Assembly (NCBI GenBank): GCA_009996555.1
Contig: JAACZX010000004.1
Coordinates: forward strand, 1-18,183
Source: Chitinophagaceae bacterium
GTDB taxonomy: Bacteria; Bacteroidota; Bacteroidia; Chitinophagales; Chitinophagaceae
Direction: 5' to 3'
Length of the DNA: 18,183 nt
Shown: piece after piece, positions 1 to 6,181 of the stretch
How positions within the stretch are numbered: position 1 is the stretch's first letter
Layout: the number at the start of each line of letters is the position of its first letter
Notes under the pieces: model-generated
Seen by the model: the letters and a program-made list of their open reading frames with translations, nothing else
Databases searched by the model: none
What the model was told of the DNA's origin: nothing
Program-made: the position numbers and the translations under genes

Positions 1-234
1 ATCGGGACTTTCCACTTTGTTGACAATGGTTTTAGGATGCACTTCTATGTATTGTGTTTTGAGATTGGTTTCTTCCCATTCATCAATGCCTTCGATGTGT
101 TCTTTGGTGACTTCGTTTTTTAAAAACCGGTTCTTGGTGTTGAACTGTGCACCACGGCCGGCATGGTACTGCTGCGTTTCATCGGCATCTTTTGGTTTTA
201 CTTTATAATGATCCTGTTGTAGTTTCTCTGACAT
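1..234 (-). CDS. PA0069-family radical SAM protein, N-terminal part (runs off the left edge)
   Basis: The minus-strand frame from the ATG at 234-232 stays open for 78 codons to the window edge. The visible segment contains GRGAQFNTKNRF at about residues 24-35, followed by an acidic stretch (EGIDEWEETN) and TQYIEVHPKTIVN. This matches the N-terminus of PA0069-type radical SAM proteins, which are related to spore photoproduct lyase; their GRGAQ-N-x-NRF signature precedes the barrel. The CxxxCxxC iron-sulfur motif would lie outside the window and cannot be checked. By family, it should be a cytosolic SAM-dependent radical enzyme, perhaps in nucleic-acid repair; its substrate is not established. 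The upstream LigT-like frame is in phase and runs into this ATG without a stop, so the two may be co-translated or fused. The leader before this ATG is A-rich, with no clear Shine-Dalgarno. Confidence 0.75.
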   Translation of the reverse strand, partial: MSEKLQQDHYKVKPKDADETQQYHAGRGAQFNTKNRFLKNEVTKEHIEGIDEWEETNLKTQYIEVHPKTIVNKVESPD

Positions 235-915
235 GGTGTATTGTTTTTTTTGCCGCAAAGACGGGAAGACGGAAAGAAGCACAAAGACGACGCTTATAAA
301 TAACTCTCCCTGCTTTGTTGTTACTGCAAGGTTCTGAAACTCCAGCCGTCGTACGATCTGGTAACGATGTTCGTTCAATGGCCGCTTTAGCAGCAACATA
401 CCATCGGCAATAAAACGTCCTGTGAAATGTTTATGCGAATATTCGAGCCAGCCTTTTTCGTATTGCCAGGGTTCGAGCTTGCGTGCAATCGTGAGGTGCG
501 GTTCAAGAATAAAATGCGGTTTGTTATCGTCGTTGAGTTTCATGAGTCGTTGCGCTTCCGTACGAATGGTTTTTACCAGCGATTGTATCGGCAGCTTGCT
601 TACTACGTTAATGTAAATAGTATGACTCGGAAAACTTCCATAATCACGCAACTCCACTTTAATGGGATGAAAGCCCATAGCGATCATGTTGAGGCGATTC
701 ACCAATCGCTCTTCCATTAATTCGTACTGTAAAAAATTAGCCAATGTAATATGCGGCTTGCCCCACTTTGCATAATCGTTCTTGTACTTTTCTGAAAATT
801 CTGTTTTCACTTTTATTATACGGTTCCATAACTCTTCGTGGGGGCTCAATACCAATAGATACTCGTACACACGATAGCCGGGAATAGTTGCTGTTGTGAT
901 TGATTGTAATTGCAT
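235..915 (-). CDS. 2'-5' RNA ligase / LigT-like phosphoesterase, no own stop codon
   Basis: The ATG at 915-913 opens a frame of 227 codons before the radical SAM ATG. Two HxTx motifs are visible, HITL at residues 55-58 and HLTI at 140-143. This pair defines the two-histidine phosphoesterase (LigT / 2H) superfamily, which acts on 2'-5' or cyclic phosphate bonds in RNA. The family-like domain ends near residue 195. It is followed by TTKQGELFI, in which QGELF (202-206) resembles a clamp-binding motif. After that the frame enters repeat-like DNA (252-292) and continues in phase into the radical SAM gene. I checked every codon from 333 down to 235 and found no stop. A one-base change near 295-299 would create a TAA just after QGELF, so loss of a native stop is a plausible explanation. 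The ORF start lies just downstream of a heptad repeat array. Confidence 0.8.
252..292. repeat. Degenerate 'gcaaagac'-type short repeat inside the LigT/radical SAM junction
   Basis: The plus strand reads as several imperfect copies of a GCAAAGAC / GGAAGAC-like unit, starting GCCGCAAAGACGGGAAGACG and ending with ACAAAGACGACG. From memory, oligo-repeats of this CGCAAAGACG type occur between genes in many Bacteroidota. Here the repeat is read through in frame between two coding regions, encoding low-complexity residues (VVFVLLSVFPSLRQ). Confidence 0.45.
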
Positions 916-922
916 AACGGAC

Positions 923-950
923 GATTTTTGATTTTTGATTGGCGATTTCA
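923..950. repeat. Heptad tandem repeat array (GATTTTT type) in the LigT leader
   Basis: Four consecutive 7-bp units are visible on the plus strand: GATTTTT, GATTTTT, GATTGGC, GATTTCA. The array ends 7 bp upstream of the LigT start codon (on the minus strand it lies in the leader). It has the same 7-bp period as two other arrays in this window that have different unit sequences. Confidence 0.6.
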
Positions 951-1222
951 GATGTACATGCTTACTGTTCACCGATGCATTGATTGCTTTGTTCAATACA
1001 TGCAGTGTGCAAACGATGCACAAAAACTCCAGGCTTGTTTGTTGTGTAAGTCGATCAGCTTACTTGCTGATGGGGTGAGTTTGAAGTAACAATCTGAAAA
1101 AATATTTTCGTCAATTGCAGCACTAAATTACTAAAAGTTTTAGCTTTACCAAACTTTCTTACGAACCCAGACATACTTTTTTATCACCACTCTTGCAGTT
1201 AGCCGGAGTTAAATTATTTTTT
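951..1222. promoter_or_regulatory. Divergent intergenic region between LigT and the UmuD homologue
   Basis: This stretch of about 270 bp has no convincing coding frame. It must hold the promoters for LigT (leftward) and the umuD-like gene (rightward). Visible structures are a small hairpin with ATCAGC/GCTGAT arms at 1054-1071 and the palindrome at 1131-1143. No perfect TAnnTTTG is present; TAGCTTTA at 1141-1148 is one base away and overlaps the palindrome. Confidence 0.35.
1131..1143. promoter_or_regulatory. Palindrome CTAAAAGTTTTAG, candidate operator for the umuD-like gene
   Basis: Two perfect 6-bp arms (CTAAAA / TTTTAG) surround a single central G, 79 bp before the chosen start codon. umuDC operons are classically SOS-regulated by LexA, so an operator is expected here, and the palindrome overlaps a near-consensus -7 element (TAGCTTTA). 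I do not know the LexA site of this organism, so the link is inference. Confidence 0.3.
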
Positions 1223-1657
1223 ATGGATGGGGAAGATTTTTTTGGTGCCGCTTACAAAGGCAGTAAACAGTTTACACAACAACAGGTACGCACAGCAAAT
1301 GCCACGGGCTTTGGCGCCGCTGCTGACGATTATGCCGAACGTGGCATTGATTTAAATGAACAGCTGATCAAGAATAAACCAGCTACGTTCTTTTTTAAGA
1401 TGAAAGGCGATGCCATGCAGCAGGCGGGCATTTTTGATGGCGATATTTTAATTGTTGACCGCTCATTAAAACTTGCCAATGGAAAAATTATTGTGGCGGT
1501 ATTGAATGGAGAACTATTGGTGCGAAGATTTCACAAAAATTTTTCGTCAGAATTTTTAATTGCCGAAAATGACCGATACAAAAACATTAACCTGGCAGAG
1601 TTCGACGACTTTAAAATGTGGGGAGTGGTGGTTTATGTAATCAGGTCTCTGGCCTGA
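1223..1657 (+). CDS. UmuD homologue lacking the Ser-Lys protease dyad
   Basis: The protein is 144 aa from the ATG at 1223; an in-frame TTG at 1193 would add 10 residues, but the ATG gives the usual UmuD length (E. coli 139 aa). It aligns without gaps to E. coli UmuD over the key region: ATGFGAAADDYAERGIDLNE at residues 27-46 against CGFPSPAADYVEQRIDLN, and FDGDILIVDR against SDGDLLIVDS. In UmuD, Ser60 (GDSM) and Lys97 catalyse RecA-stimulated self-cleavage between Cys24 and Gly25 to give the active UmuD'. Here the equivalents are Ala64 (GDAM), Arg101 (LLVRRF) and Thr28-Gly29, with identical spacings of 36 and 37 residues. The fold should be kept but self-cleavage is predicted to be impossible. 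The last residues and the stop (TGA 1655-1657) lie inside a palindromic repeat. umuC follows only after a transposase insertion. Confidence 0.85.
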   Translation: MDGEDFFGAAYKGSKQFTQQQVRTANATGFGAAADDYAERGIDLNEQLIKNKPATFFFKMKGDAMQQAGIFDGDILIVDRSLKLANGKIIVAVLNGELLVRRFHKNFSSEFLIAENDRYKNINLAEFDDFKMWGVVVYVIRSLA

Positions 1658-1720
1658 AGGCCAGAGCAAGTCATAAACCCAGAGCAAGTCATGATTTGCT
1701 CCAGCCTTCAGGCTGGAGAT
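1647..1720. repeat. REP-like palindromic cluster, left flank of the transposase
   Basis: Two 20-bp hairpins, each with 9-bp arms and a 2-base centre, lie at 1647-1666 (CTCTGGCCT / AGGCCAGAG) and 1699-1718 (CTCCAGCCT / AGGCTGGAG). The first is followed by CAAGTC. A half unit with the same tail (CCCAGAGCAAGTC) lies at 1678-1690, and AGAGCAAGTCAT is repeated at 1663-1674 and 1681-1692. The second hairpin is inverted, with its tail (ATTTG) facing left, so the units face each other as in bacterial BIME pairs. The 25 bp at 1696-1720 recur exactly at 2266-2290. Confidence 0.8.
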
Positions 1721-1736
1721 CAAAAAAATATTTTTT

Positions 1737-2180
1737 ATGCCAATGATCAAAATATGGATCCATTTAGTATGGGCCACCAAAAGTCGAAAACTATTATTAG
1801 ATAAAAGCATCCGGCAAAAAGTGTGGCAACACATGCGAACCAATGCACTGGCAAAACAAATTCATATTGATTTTATTAATGGACATGTTGATCATGTGCA
1901 TATACTTCTTTCCATAAATGCAGACCAAACAATTGCAAAGATTGTTCAGTTGATCAAAGGCGAAAGTTCGTTCTGGATCAATAAAAACAATTTGTGTGAT
2001 GACAAATTTGAATGGCAGGATGATTATTTCGCTGTGTCGATAAGTGAATCGGGTGTAAATGCTGTAAGAGAATATATTAAAAACCAGGAAGCACATCATG
2101 CAAAGAAAACATTTCAACAGGAGTATGATGAGTTCATGAATAAATATGGATTCCTGTTAATCAAAGATTCCCAGGGTTGA
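1737..2180 (+). CDS. IS200-like Y1 (HUH) transposase, REP-associated type
   Basis: The 147-aa protein carries the HUH motif HVH at residues 53-55 (DHVHILLS) and the catalytic tyrosine Tyr113 in REYIKNQEAHH, the two signatures of the Y1 transposase family. KGESSFWINK (74-83) is the conserved central segment. Enzymes of this family cut and rejoin single-stranded DNA at hairpin-defined ends through a 5'-phosphotyrosine. All catalytic residues are present, so it may be active. The ATG at 1737 gives a normal N-terminus (MPMIKIWIHLVWATKSRK); the ATG at 1743 is also possible. The stop (TGA 2178-2180) lies at the tip of the following REP-like hairpin. It is in the same direction as umuD-like and umuC, so it may be transcribed with them. 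Confidence 0.85.
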   Translation: MPMIKIWIHLVWATKSRKLLLDKSIRQKVWQHMRTNALAKQIHIDFINGHVDHVHILLSINADQTIAKIVQLIKGESSFWINKNNLCDDKFEWQDDYFAVSISESGVNAVREYIKNQEAHHAKKTFQQEYDEFMNKYGFLLIKDSQG

Positions 2181-2290
2181 AACCCTGGGCAAGTCAGAAA
2201 CCCTGGGCAAGTCATCCAAGACAAGTCAAATAATTATGATGCAACAACATAGAATGACAACTGACTTGCTCCAGCCTTCAGGCTGGAGAT
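2170..2290. repeat. REP-like palindromic cluster, right flank of the transposase
   Basis: A 20-bp hairpin with CCCAGGGTT / AACCCTGGG arms and a GA centre lies at 2170-2189, followed by GCAAGTC. A half copy follows directly: AACCCTGGGCAAGTCA occurs at 2181-2196 and 2199-2214. A lone ACAAGTCA lies at 2221-2228. An inverted GACTTGC-hairpin at 2263-2288 (CTCCAGCCT / AGGCTGGAG) closes the cluster and copies the left flank. The hairpin arms differ between units, but arm length, the 2-base centre and the tail are kept. Confidence 0.8.
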
Positions 2291-2310
2291 ATAAAAATGA
2301 GCAGAACACA

Positions 2311-2326
2311 ATGGGCTTTAGCCCAT
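2311..2326. repeat. Short palindrome ATGGGCTTTAGCCCAT before umuC
   Basis: Arms of 7 bp (ATGGGCT / AGCCCAT) surround a TT centre, only 11 bp before the umuC start codon. Its GGGCTTTAGCCC core resembles the hairpin at 12509-12533 inside icmF, so it is probably another dispersed REP-like unit. On the transcript it would form a hairpin close to the ribosome landing site and could damp umuC translation. Confidence 0.5.
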
Positions 2327-2337
2327 GTTTCGGTAGT

Positions 2338-3621
2338 ATGTATGCAATCGTTGATTGCAATAATTTTTATTGTTCCTGCGAACGCTTGTTCAAACCGCAT
2401 CTCGATAACAAGCCTGTTGTTGTACTCAGCAACAACGATGGCTGTATTATCAGTCGCAGCGATGAAGCCAAAGCATTGGGTGTGGATATGGCCGGGCCTT
2501 ATTTTATGGCGAAGCCATTGATTAAAAAACACGACGTAGCTGTATTCAGCAGCAACTACAATTTATATGGCGATTTAAGTATGCGGGTGATGGATACTTT
2601 ACGCAGCATCATTGGTGAAGAGAACGTAGAAGTGTATTCAGTTGATGAAGCATTCGTTGATCTCAGCATTTTTCCAACAGAGGATCTTGAACGTATTGCA
2701 CGTGACATGCGGGAAAGAGTTGAACAATGGACAGGTATTAAAGTATCTATTGGTGTGGCTCCAACAAAAGTGCTGGCCAAGCTGGCCAATCGCTTGTCGA
2801 AGAAAAATAAAAAAGAAACGGATTGTGTGTTGGTGCTGGATACGGAAGAAAAAATAAGAAAAGGATTAGAACAAACACCAGTGGGAGATATTTGGGGCGT
2901 GGGTTATCAGTACGCACAAAAATTAAAAGAACAATGGTTTATTGATGATGCGTTGCAGTTAAGTAAGATGAGTGAAGAGTTTGGCCGCCTGCACCTGGGC
3001 GGTGTTGTAGGTGTGCGATTGATTCGTGAACTGAATGGCATTGCATCGAAAGACATGCAGGACGAACTCGTTACGAAAAAAATGATCGCCACCACACGCA
3101 TGTTCGGCAGCCCTGTTGACAACATTCATGATATTAAAGAGGCCGTTGCTACCTATACATCAAGGGCTGCCGAAAAATTAAGACGACAATACAGTGCAGC
3201 CAGCATCATCAGTGTGTTTGTGGTAGCGAAAGGCGAAAATCACAACGTAACATTCAACCGGGGCATTACGCATAGCCGGTACGCTACACTGCCGGTTGCA
3301 ACATCGTTCACCAATGAACTGATTAAACCGGCCGTTGCACTTGTAGATAAACTCTATAAAAAAGGTACACAGTACAAAAAAGCAGGCGTCATGTTGAGCG
3401 GACTTGTACCTGATGCATCGATACAAGGCAATTTGTTTGTATCGGAAACAAAAAACAACAGTCGTTTATTGATGGATATGATCGACAATATCAACTTCAG
3501 CCAACGGGATGATGTATTGAAGTTTGCAGCCAGCGGTACCACACGAGACTGGAAGATGCGGCAGGAATTACGCAGTCCACGTTATACAACAAGATGGGAA
3601 GAATTGTATGAAGTGAAATAG
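2338..3621 (+). CDS. umuC: Y-family DNA polymerase, UmuC subunit of Pol V
   Basis: From the ATG at 2338 the protein is 427 aa, close to E. coli UmuC (422 aa), and begins MYAIVDCNNFYCSCERLF. A longer in-frame start at 2236 would only add 34 residues translated from the REP-like repeats, so I reject it. Catalytic acidic residues are visible as Asp6 and Asp103-Glu104 (YSVDEAF), with the SNNDGC motif at 31-36. A QGNLF clamp-binding motif lies at 363-367, and the typical UmuC ending SPRYTTRWEELYEV is complete. It should copy past DNA lesions as part of Pol V, together with a UmuD-type partner and the sliding clamp. The upstream UmuD homologue is protease-dead and is separated from umuC by about 680 bp of transposon and repeat DNA. 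The stop is 1 bp from the convergent DUF72 stop. Confidence 0.93.
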   Translation: MYAIVDCNNFYCSCERLFKPHLDNKPVVVLSNNDGCIISRSDEAKALGVDMAGPYFMAKPLIKKHDVAVFSSNYNLYGDLSMRVMDTLRSIIGEENVEVYSVDEAFVDLSIFPTEDLERIARDMRERVEQWTGIKVSIGVAPTKVLAKLANRLSKKNKKETDCVLVLDTEEKIRKGLEQTPVGDIWGVGYQYAQKLKEQWFIDDALQLSKMSEEFGRLHLGGVVGVRLIRELNGIASKDMQDELVTKKMIATTRMFGSPVDNIHDIKEAVATYTSRAAEKLRRQYSAASIISVFVVAKGENHNVTFNRGITHSRYATLPVATSFTNELIKPAVALVDKLYKKGTQYKKAGVMLSGLVPDASIQGNLFVSETKNNSRLLMDMIDNINFSQRDDVLKFAASGTTRDWKMRQELRSPRYTTRWEELYEVK

Positions 3622-3622
3622 T

Positions 3623-4570
3623 TTAAAAATCTTTATCAAACAATCCTCTTTGCTTCGGTTTAGGTTTTTCACTCACACCTCCTTCAATAAACTTCGGCTT
3701 CATTAAATTCAAGCCCATTTCTTTATTCATCTTGTCACCTAAATAAACGGTGAGCTCAGGCGATGTTGCTTCATCGTGCATGTGCATAAAGAAATAGGTT
3801 TCTTCCATGCCTTGCTGCTGCCAGTGTTTCATCCGCTGCACCCAGGCATCGCAACGGGTGTAATCCGATTTGTGCAAACTGTTACCTACATAACGGATAA
3901 ATACTTTCGGTACAGTTACATGCATGTGTGCACAATCTCTTCGCCCAGCAGTATCGGTGATGACTGCACCAATATTCATTTGCTTTAGTGTAGTGAAGAG
4001 TTCATTTCGTATATCTTCTTTACCAAACCAATCGGGGTGACGCACTTCTAAAAAGAACTGCAGGTCTTTTGGCAGTGAAGCCATATAATCAAACAATTCC
4101 GTTTTCCGCTTCGGAAAAAACGTATCACTCACCTGTACGAAGATGGGACCCAGATGTTCTTCAAACCCAACAATTCCACGAAAGAATTCATTGGTAATAA
4201 AATCTTTCCCTTTCAAACTGCCACGGTGTGTTACACCCTGGTACATCTTCGGGCAAAATTTAAAATCCATACCTTTTGCTTTTTCTGCCCATTTGCGAAT
4301 GCCTGCTTCGCCATACACTTTGTAATGTGTTGCATTCAGCTCGATGCTGTTATAATGCTGCACATAGTGTTGCAGAAAATCTTTCTCTTTCGTTTTGGGC
4401 GGATAGATCTTGCCTACCCATTCTGTTCGTCCCCATTTAGCACAACCCAAATATACTTTTGCATCTTTTGCTGCTTTACCGCTGAGTACTGTGTTGTTAA
4501 ACAAAGGTTCAGCAGGCAATGAAAAATCAATGCTGTTCAATTCCTGTTCATTTACTCTTCCAAACTCCAT
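3623..4570 (-). CDS. DUF72 (YecE-like) TIM-barrel protein
   Basis: The protein is 315 aa from the ATG at 4570. A TTG at 4588 would extend it by 6 residues but overlaps the -7 promoter element, so I reject it. DUF72 signatures are clear: VYLGCAKWGRTEWVGKIYPP near the start, FLQHYVQHYNSIELNATHY, KFCPKMYQGVTHRG, LQFFLEVRHPDWF, and YFFMHMHDEATSPELTVYLG. DUF72 proteins are predicted TIM barrels related to xylose-isomerase-like folds; the reaction is unknown. The last residues are KPKQRGLFDKDF, where QRGLF has the QxxLF form of a sliding-clamp-binding peptide. Its convergent, 1-bp-spaced position next to umuC makes a DNA-repair link worth considering. That link is inference. Confidence 0.88.
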   Translation of the reverse strand: MEFGRVNEQELNSIDFSLPAEPLFNNTVLSGKAAKDAKVYLGCAKWGRTEWVGKIYPPKTKEKDFLQHYVQHYNSIELNATHYKVYGEAGIRKWAEKAKGMDFKFCPKMYQGVTHRGSLKGKDFITNEFFRGIVGFEEHLGPIFVQVSDTFFPKRKTELFDYMASLPKDLQFFLEVRHPDWFGKEDIRNELFTTLKQMNIGAVITDTAGRRDCAHMHVTVPKVFIRYVGNSLHKSDYTRCDAWVQRMKHWQQQGMEETYFFMHMHDEATSPELTVYLGDKMNKEMGLNLMKPKFIEGGVSEKPKPKQRGLFDKDF

Positions 4571-4585
4571 TAGCGAATCTTTTTC

Positions 4586-4593
4586 CAAATCTA
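4586..4593 (-). promoter_or_regulatory. Bacteroidota -7 promoter element TAGATTTG for the DUF72 gene
   Basis: TAGATTTG is an exact match to the Bacteroidota sigma-factor -7 consensus TAnnTTTG. It lies 15 bp before the ATG at 4570, which implies a very short leader. No clear -33 TTG is seen at the usual spacing. Confidence 0.5.
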
Positions 4594-4623
4594 CATATCC
4601 TCTAACTATTGTAACTTTCCTTC

Positions 4624-6165
4624 ATGCGATTATTCTTCTTTCTGCTGTTTTGCGGCCATAATGCTTTTGCACAACAACCGAATATCATTTACATCATGAG
4701 TGATGATCATGACAATGATGCCATCAGTGCATACAACAAACAGTTTATTCAAACGCCAAATATCGACCGCCTGGCGAAAGAAGGTATCCGCTTTAATAAA
4801 GCATTTGTAGGTAATTCTATTTGTGCACCTGCAAGAGCAACGCTGCTTTCCGGTCAACATTCACATAAAAACGGTGTGAAAGACAACCGTACCCCCTTTG
4901 ATACAACGAAAACTACCATTGCGCATCATTTGCACAATGCAGGCTATCAAACTGCATTGATCGGCAAATGGCATTTAATTTCCAAGCCACAAGGCTTTGA
5001 TTACTGGAAAATATTACCGGGGATGGGTCAGTACCATGATACAAGAATGATCTTAATGAGTGGCGACACTATTACTACGAAAGGTTATTCGGCCGATGTA
5101 ATAACCGATGATGCCATCAACTGGCTCAACAACAGAGATAAAAACAAACCATTCGCCTTATTCTTTCATCATAAAGCTCCGCACCGGAATTTTGTGCCAG
5201 ACCTAAAACATCTTGAACAATTCATTAAACGAACTTATCCTGAGCCTTCAACATTGTATGCTGATACAACAGGAAAAGGTGCAGCATGGGCAAAACAAAC
5301 CATGAATATTTTGTTGGATATGCGCTTGAGTGCCGACTTGAAAGTTGATCCTGCATACTTAGCTGATATTCCGGAACTGAAACCAGATACAGATGATATT
5401 GCAACATACAATGCCATTATTAAACGTATGCCCGAAAACCAACGTGAACGTTACAAAGAAATTTATGCCGGGCGTGGTAAGCTTATTCAGCAAAAGAAAT
5501 TACGTGGAAAAGAGTTGATGAAATATAAATACCAATGGTATATGCAGGACTATCTTGCATGTGTAGCTTCTATTGATGAAAGTATAGGAAGAATTTTAAA
5601 CTATCTCGACGAAAATAAACTCACGAACAGCACCGCCGTTTTATACACGAGCGACCAGGGATTTTATTTAGGTGAGAATGGTTGGTTCGATAAACGGTTT
5701 GCGTATGATGTGAGTATGCAAACACCTTTGCTCATTCGCTGGCCGGGTCGCATCAAAGCAAATACTGTTACCAATACAATGGTACAGAACATTGATTTTG
5801 CACCCTCCATTTTAGACATTGCCAACGGCGATATTCCAACAACCATGCAGGGCATCAGCCTCAAACCTTTTCTTACAGGCAAACAAAAAAGCATCAACCG
5901 GAAATATCTTTACTATCATTACTACGAGTTTGTAAAAGATCATACGGTTATACCTCACCTTGCCATTCGTGGTGAACAATACAAACTCATTTATTTCTAT
6001 ACAGTAAATGAATGGCAGTTGTATGACCTGAAAAAAGATCCCGGTGAACAAAACAACCTTATTCATTCAGCTGCACATCAATCCATCATCAAACAATTAA
6101 AAATTGAATTGAGGAAATTGAGAGAGCAGTACGATGATCATGAACCTGCAGGTGAATTGCATTAA
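4624..6165 (+). CDS. Secreted Cys-type sulfatase (family S1)
   Basis: The 513-aa protein has a signal peptide (MRLFFFLLFCGHNAFA, cleavage near residue 16). The sulfatase signature is Cys67-Ala-Pro-Ala-Arg71 within NSICAPARATLLSGQHSH; Cys67 would be converted to formylglycine. Metal and active-site residues include Asp27-Asp28 (MSDDHD), Lys115-His117 (GKWH), His187 (HKAPH) and Asp344 (YTSDQGFYLGE). The C-terminal part has the usual small domain ending WQLYDLKKDPGEQNNL. It should cleave sulfate esters from a polysaccharide or glycan in the periplasm or outside the cell. The DxGFYLGE-GWFDKRF region resembles N-acetylglucosamine-6-sulfatase-like members, but the substrate is not proven. No maturase gene lies in the window. 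It converges on the GH63-like gene with a 16-bp gap. Confidence 0.9.
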   Translation: MRLFFFLLFCGHNAFAQQPNIIYIMSDDHDNDAISAYNKQFIQTPNIDRLAKEGIRFNKAFVGNSICAPARATLLSGQHSHKNGVKDNRTPFDTTKTTIAHHLHNAGYQTALIGKWHLISKPQGFDYWKILPGMGQYHDTRMILMSGDTITTKGYSADVITDDAINWLNNRDKNKPFALFFHHKAPHRNFVPDLKHLEQFIKRTYPEPSTLYADTTGKGAAWAKQTMNILLDMRLSADLKVDPAYLADIPELKPDTDDIATYNAIIKRMPENQRERYKEIYAGRGKLIQQKKLRGKELMKYKYQWYMQDYLACVASIDESIGRILNYLDENKLTNSTAVLYTSDQGFYLGENGWFDKRFAYDVSMQTPLLIRWPGRIKANTVTNTMVQNIDFAPSILDIANGDIPTTMQGISLKPFLTGKQKSINRKYLYYHYYEFVKDHTVIPHLAIRGEQYKLIYFYTVNEWQLYDLKKDPGEQNNLIHSAAHQSIIKQLKIELRKLREQYDDHEPAGELH

Positions 6166-6181
6166 GCAATAAACAAATAAC

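Larger units (their letters stand above)
1647..2290 (+). mobile_element. IS200/RAYT-like element: Y1 transposase flanked by paired REP-like hairpins
   Basis: A single HUH-type transposase gene is bounded on both sides by the same arrangement: hairpin, then GCAAGTC, then an inverted GACTTGC-hairpin. The outer hairpins share an identical 25-bp block (1696-1720 and 2266-2290). There is no accessory tnpB and there are no terminal inverted repeats of DDE type. This layout matches REP-associated tyrosine transposases (RAYTs), which act on the REP hairpins beside them. It sits between the umuD homologue and umuC. The exact ends of the mobile unit cannot be fixed from one copy. Confidence 0.65.

Noticed and set aside
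422..720. Plus-strand ORFs of 64-97 residues opposite the LigT gene
   Set aside because: They are antisense to a clear LigT domain with both HxTx motifs and show no domain of their own.
1193..1222. TTG start adding 10 residues to the UmuD homologue
   Set aside because: The ATG at 1223 gives the usual UmuD length and the extra residues have no family counterpart.
1647..2290. REP-like hairpins as intrinsic terminators or as a CRISPR-like array
   Set aside because: They lack a following T-run, and spacing and orientation are irregular, unlike CRISPR direct repeats.
4571..4588. TTG start for the DUF72 gene at 4588
   Set aside because: It overlaps a perfect TAGATTTG promoter element; the ATG at 4570 is the better start.
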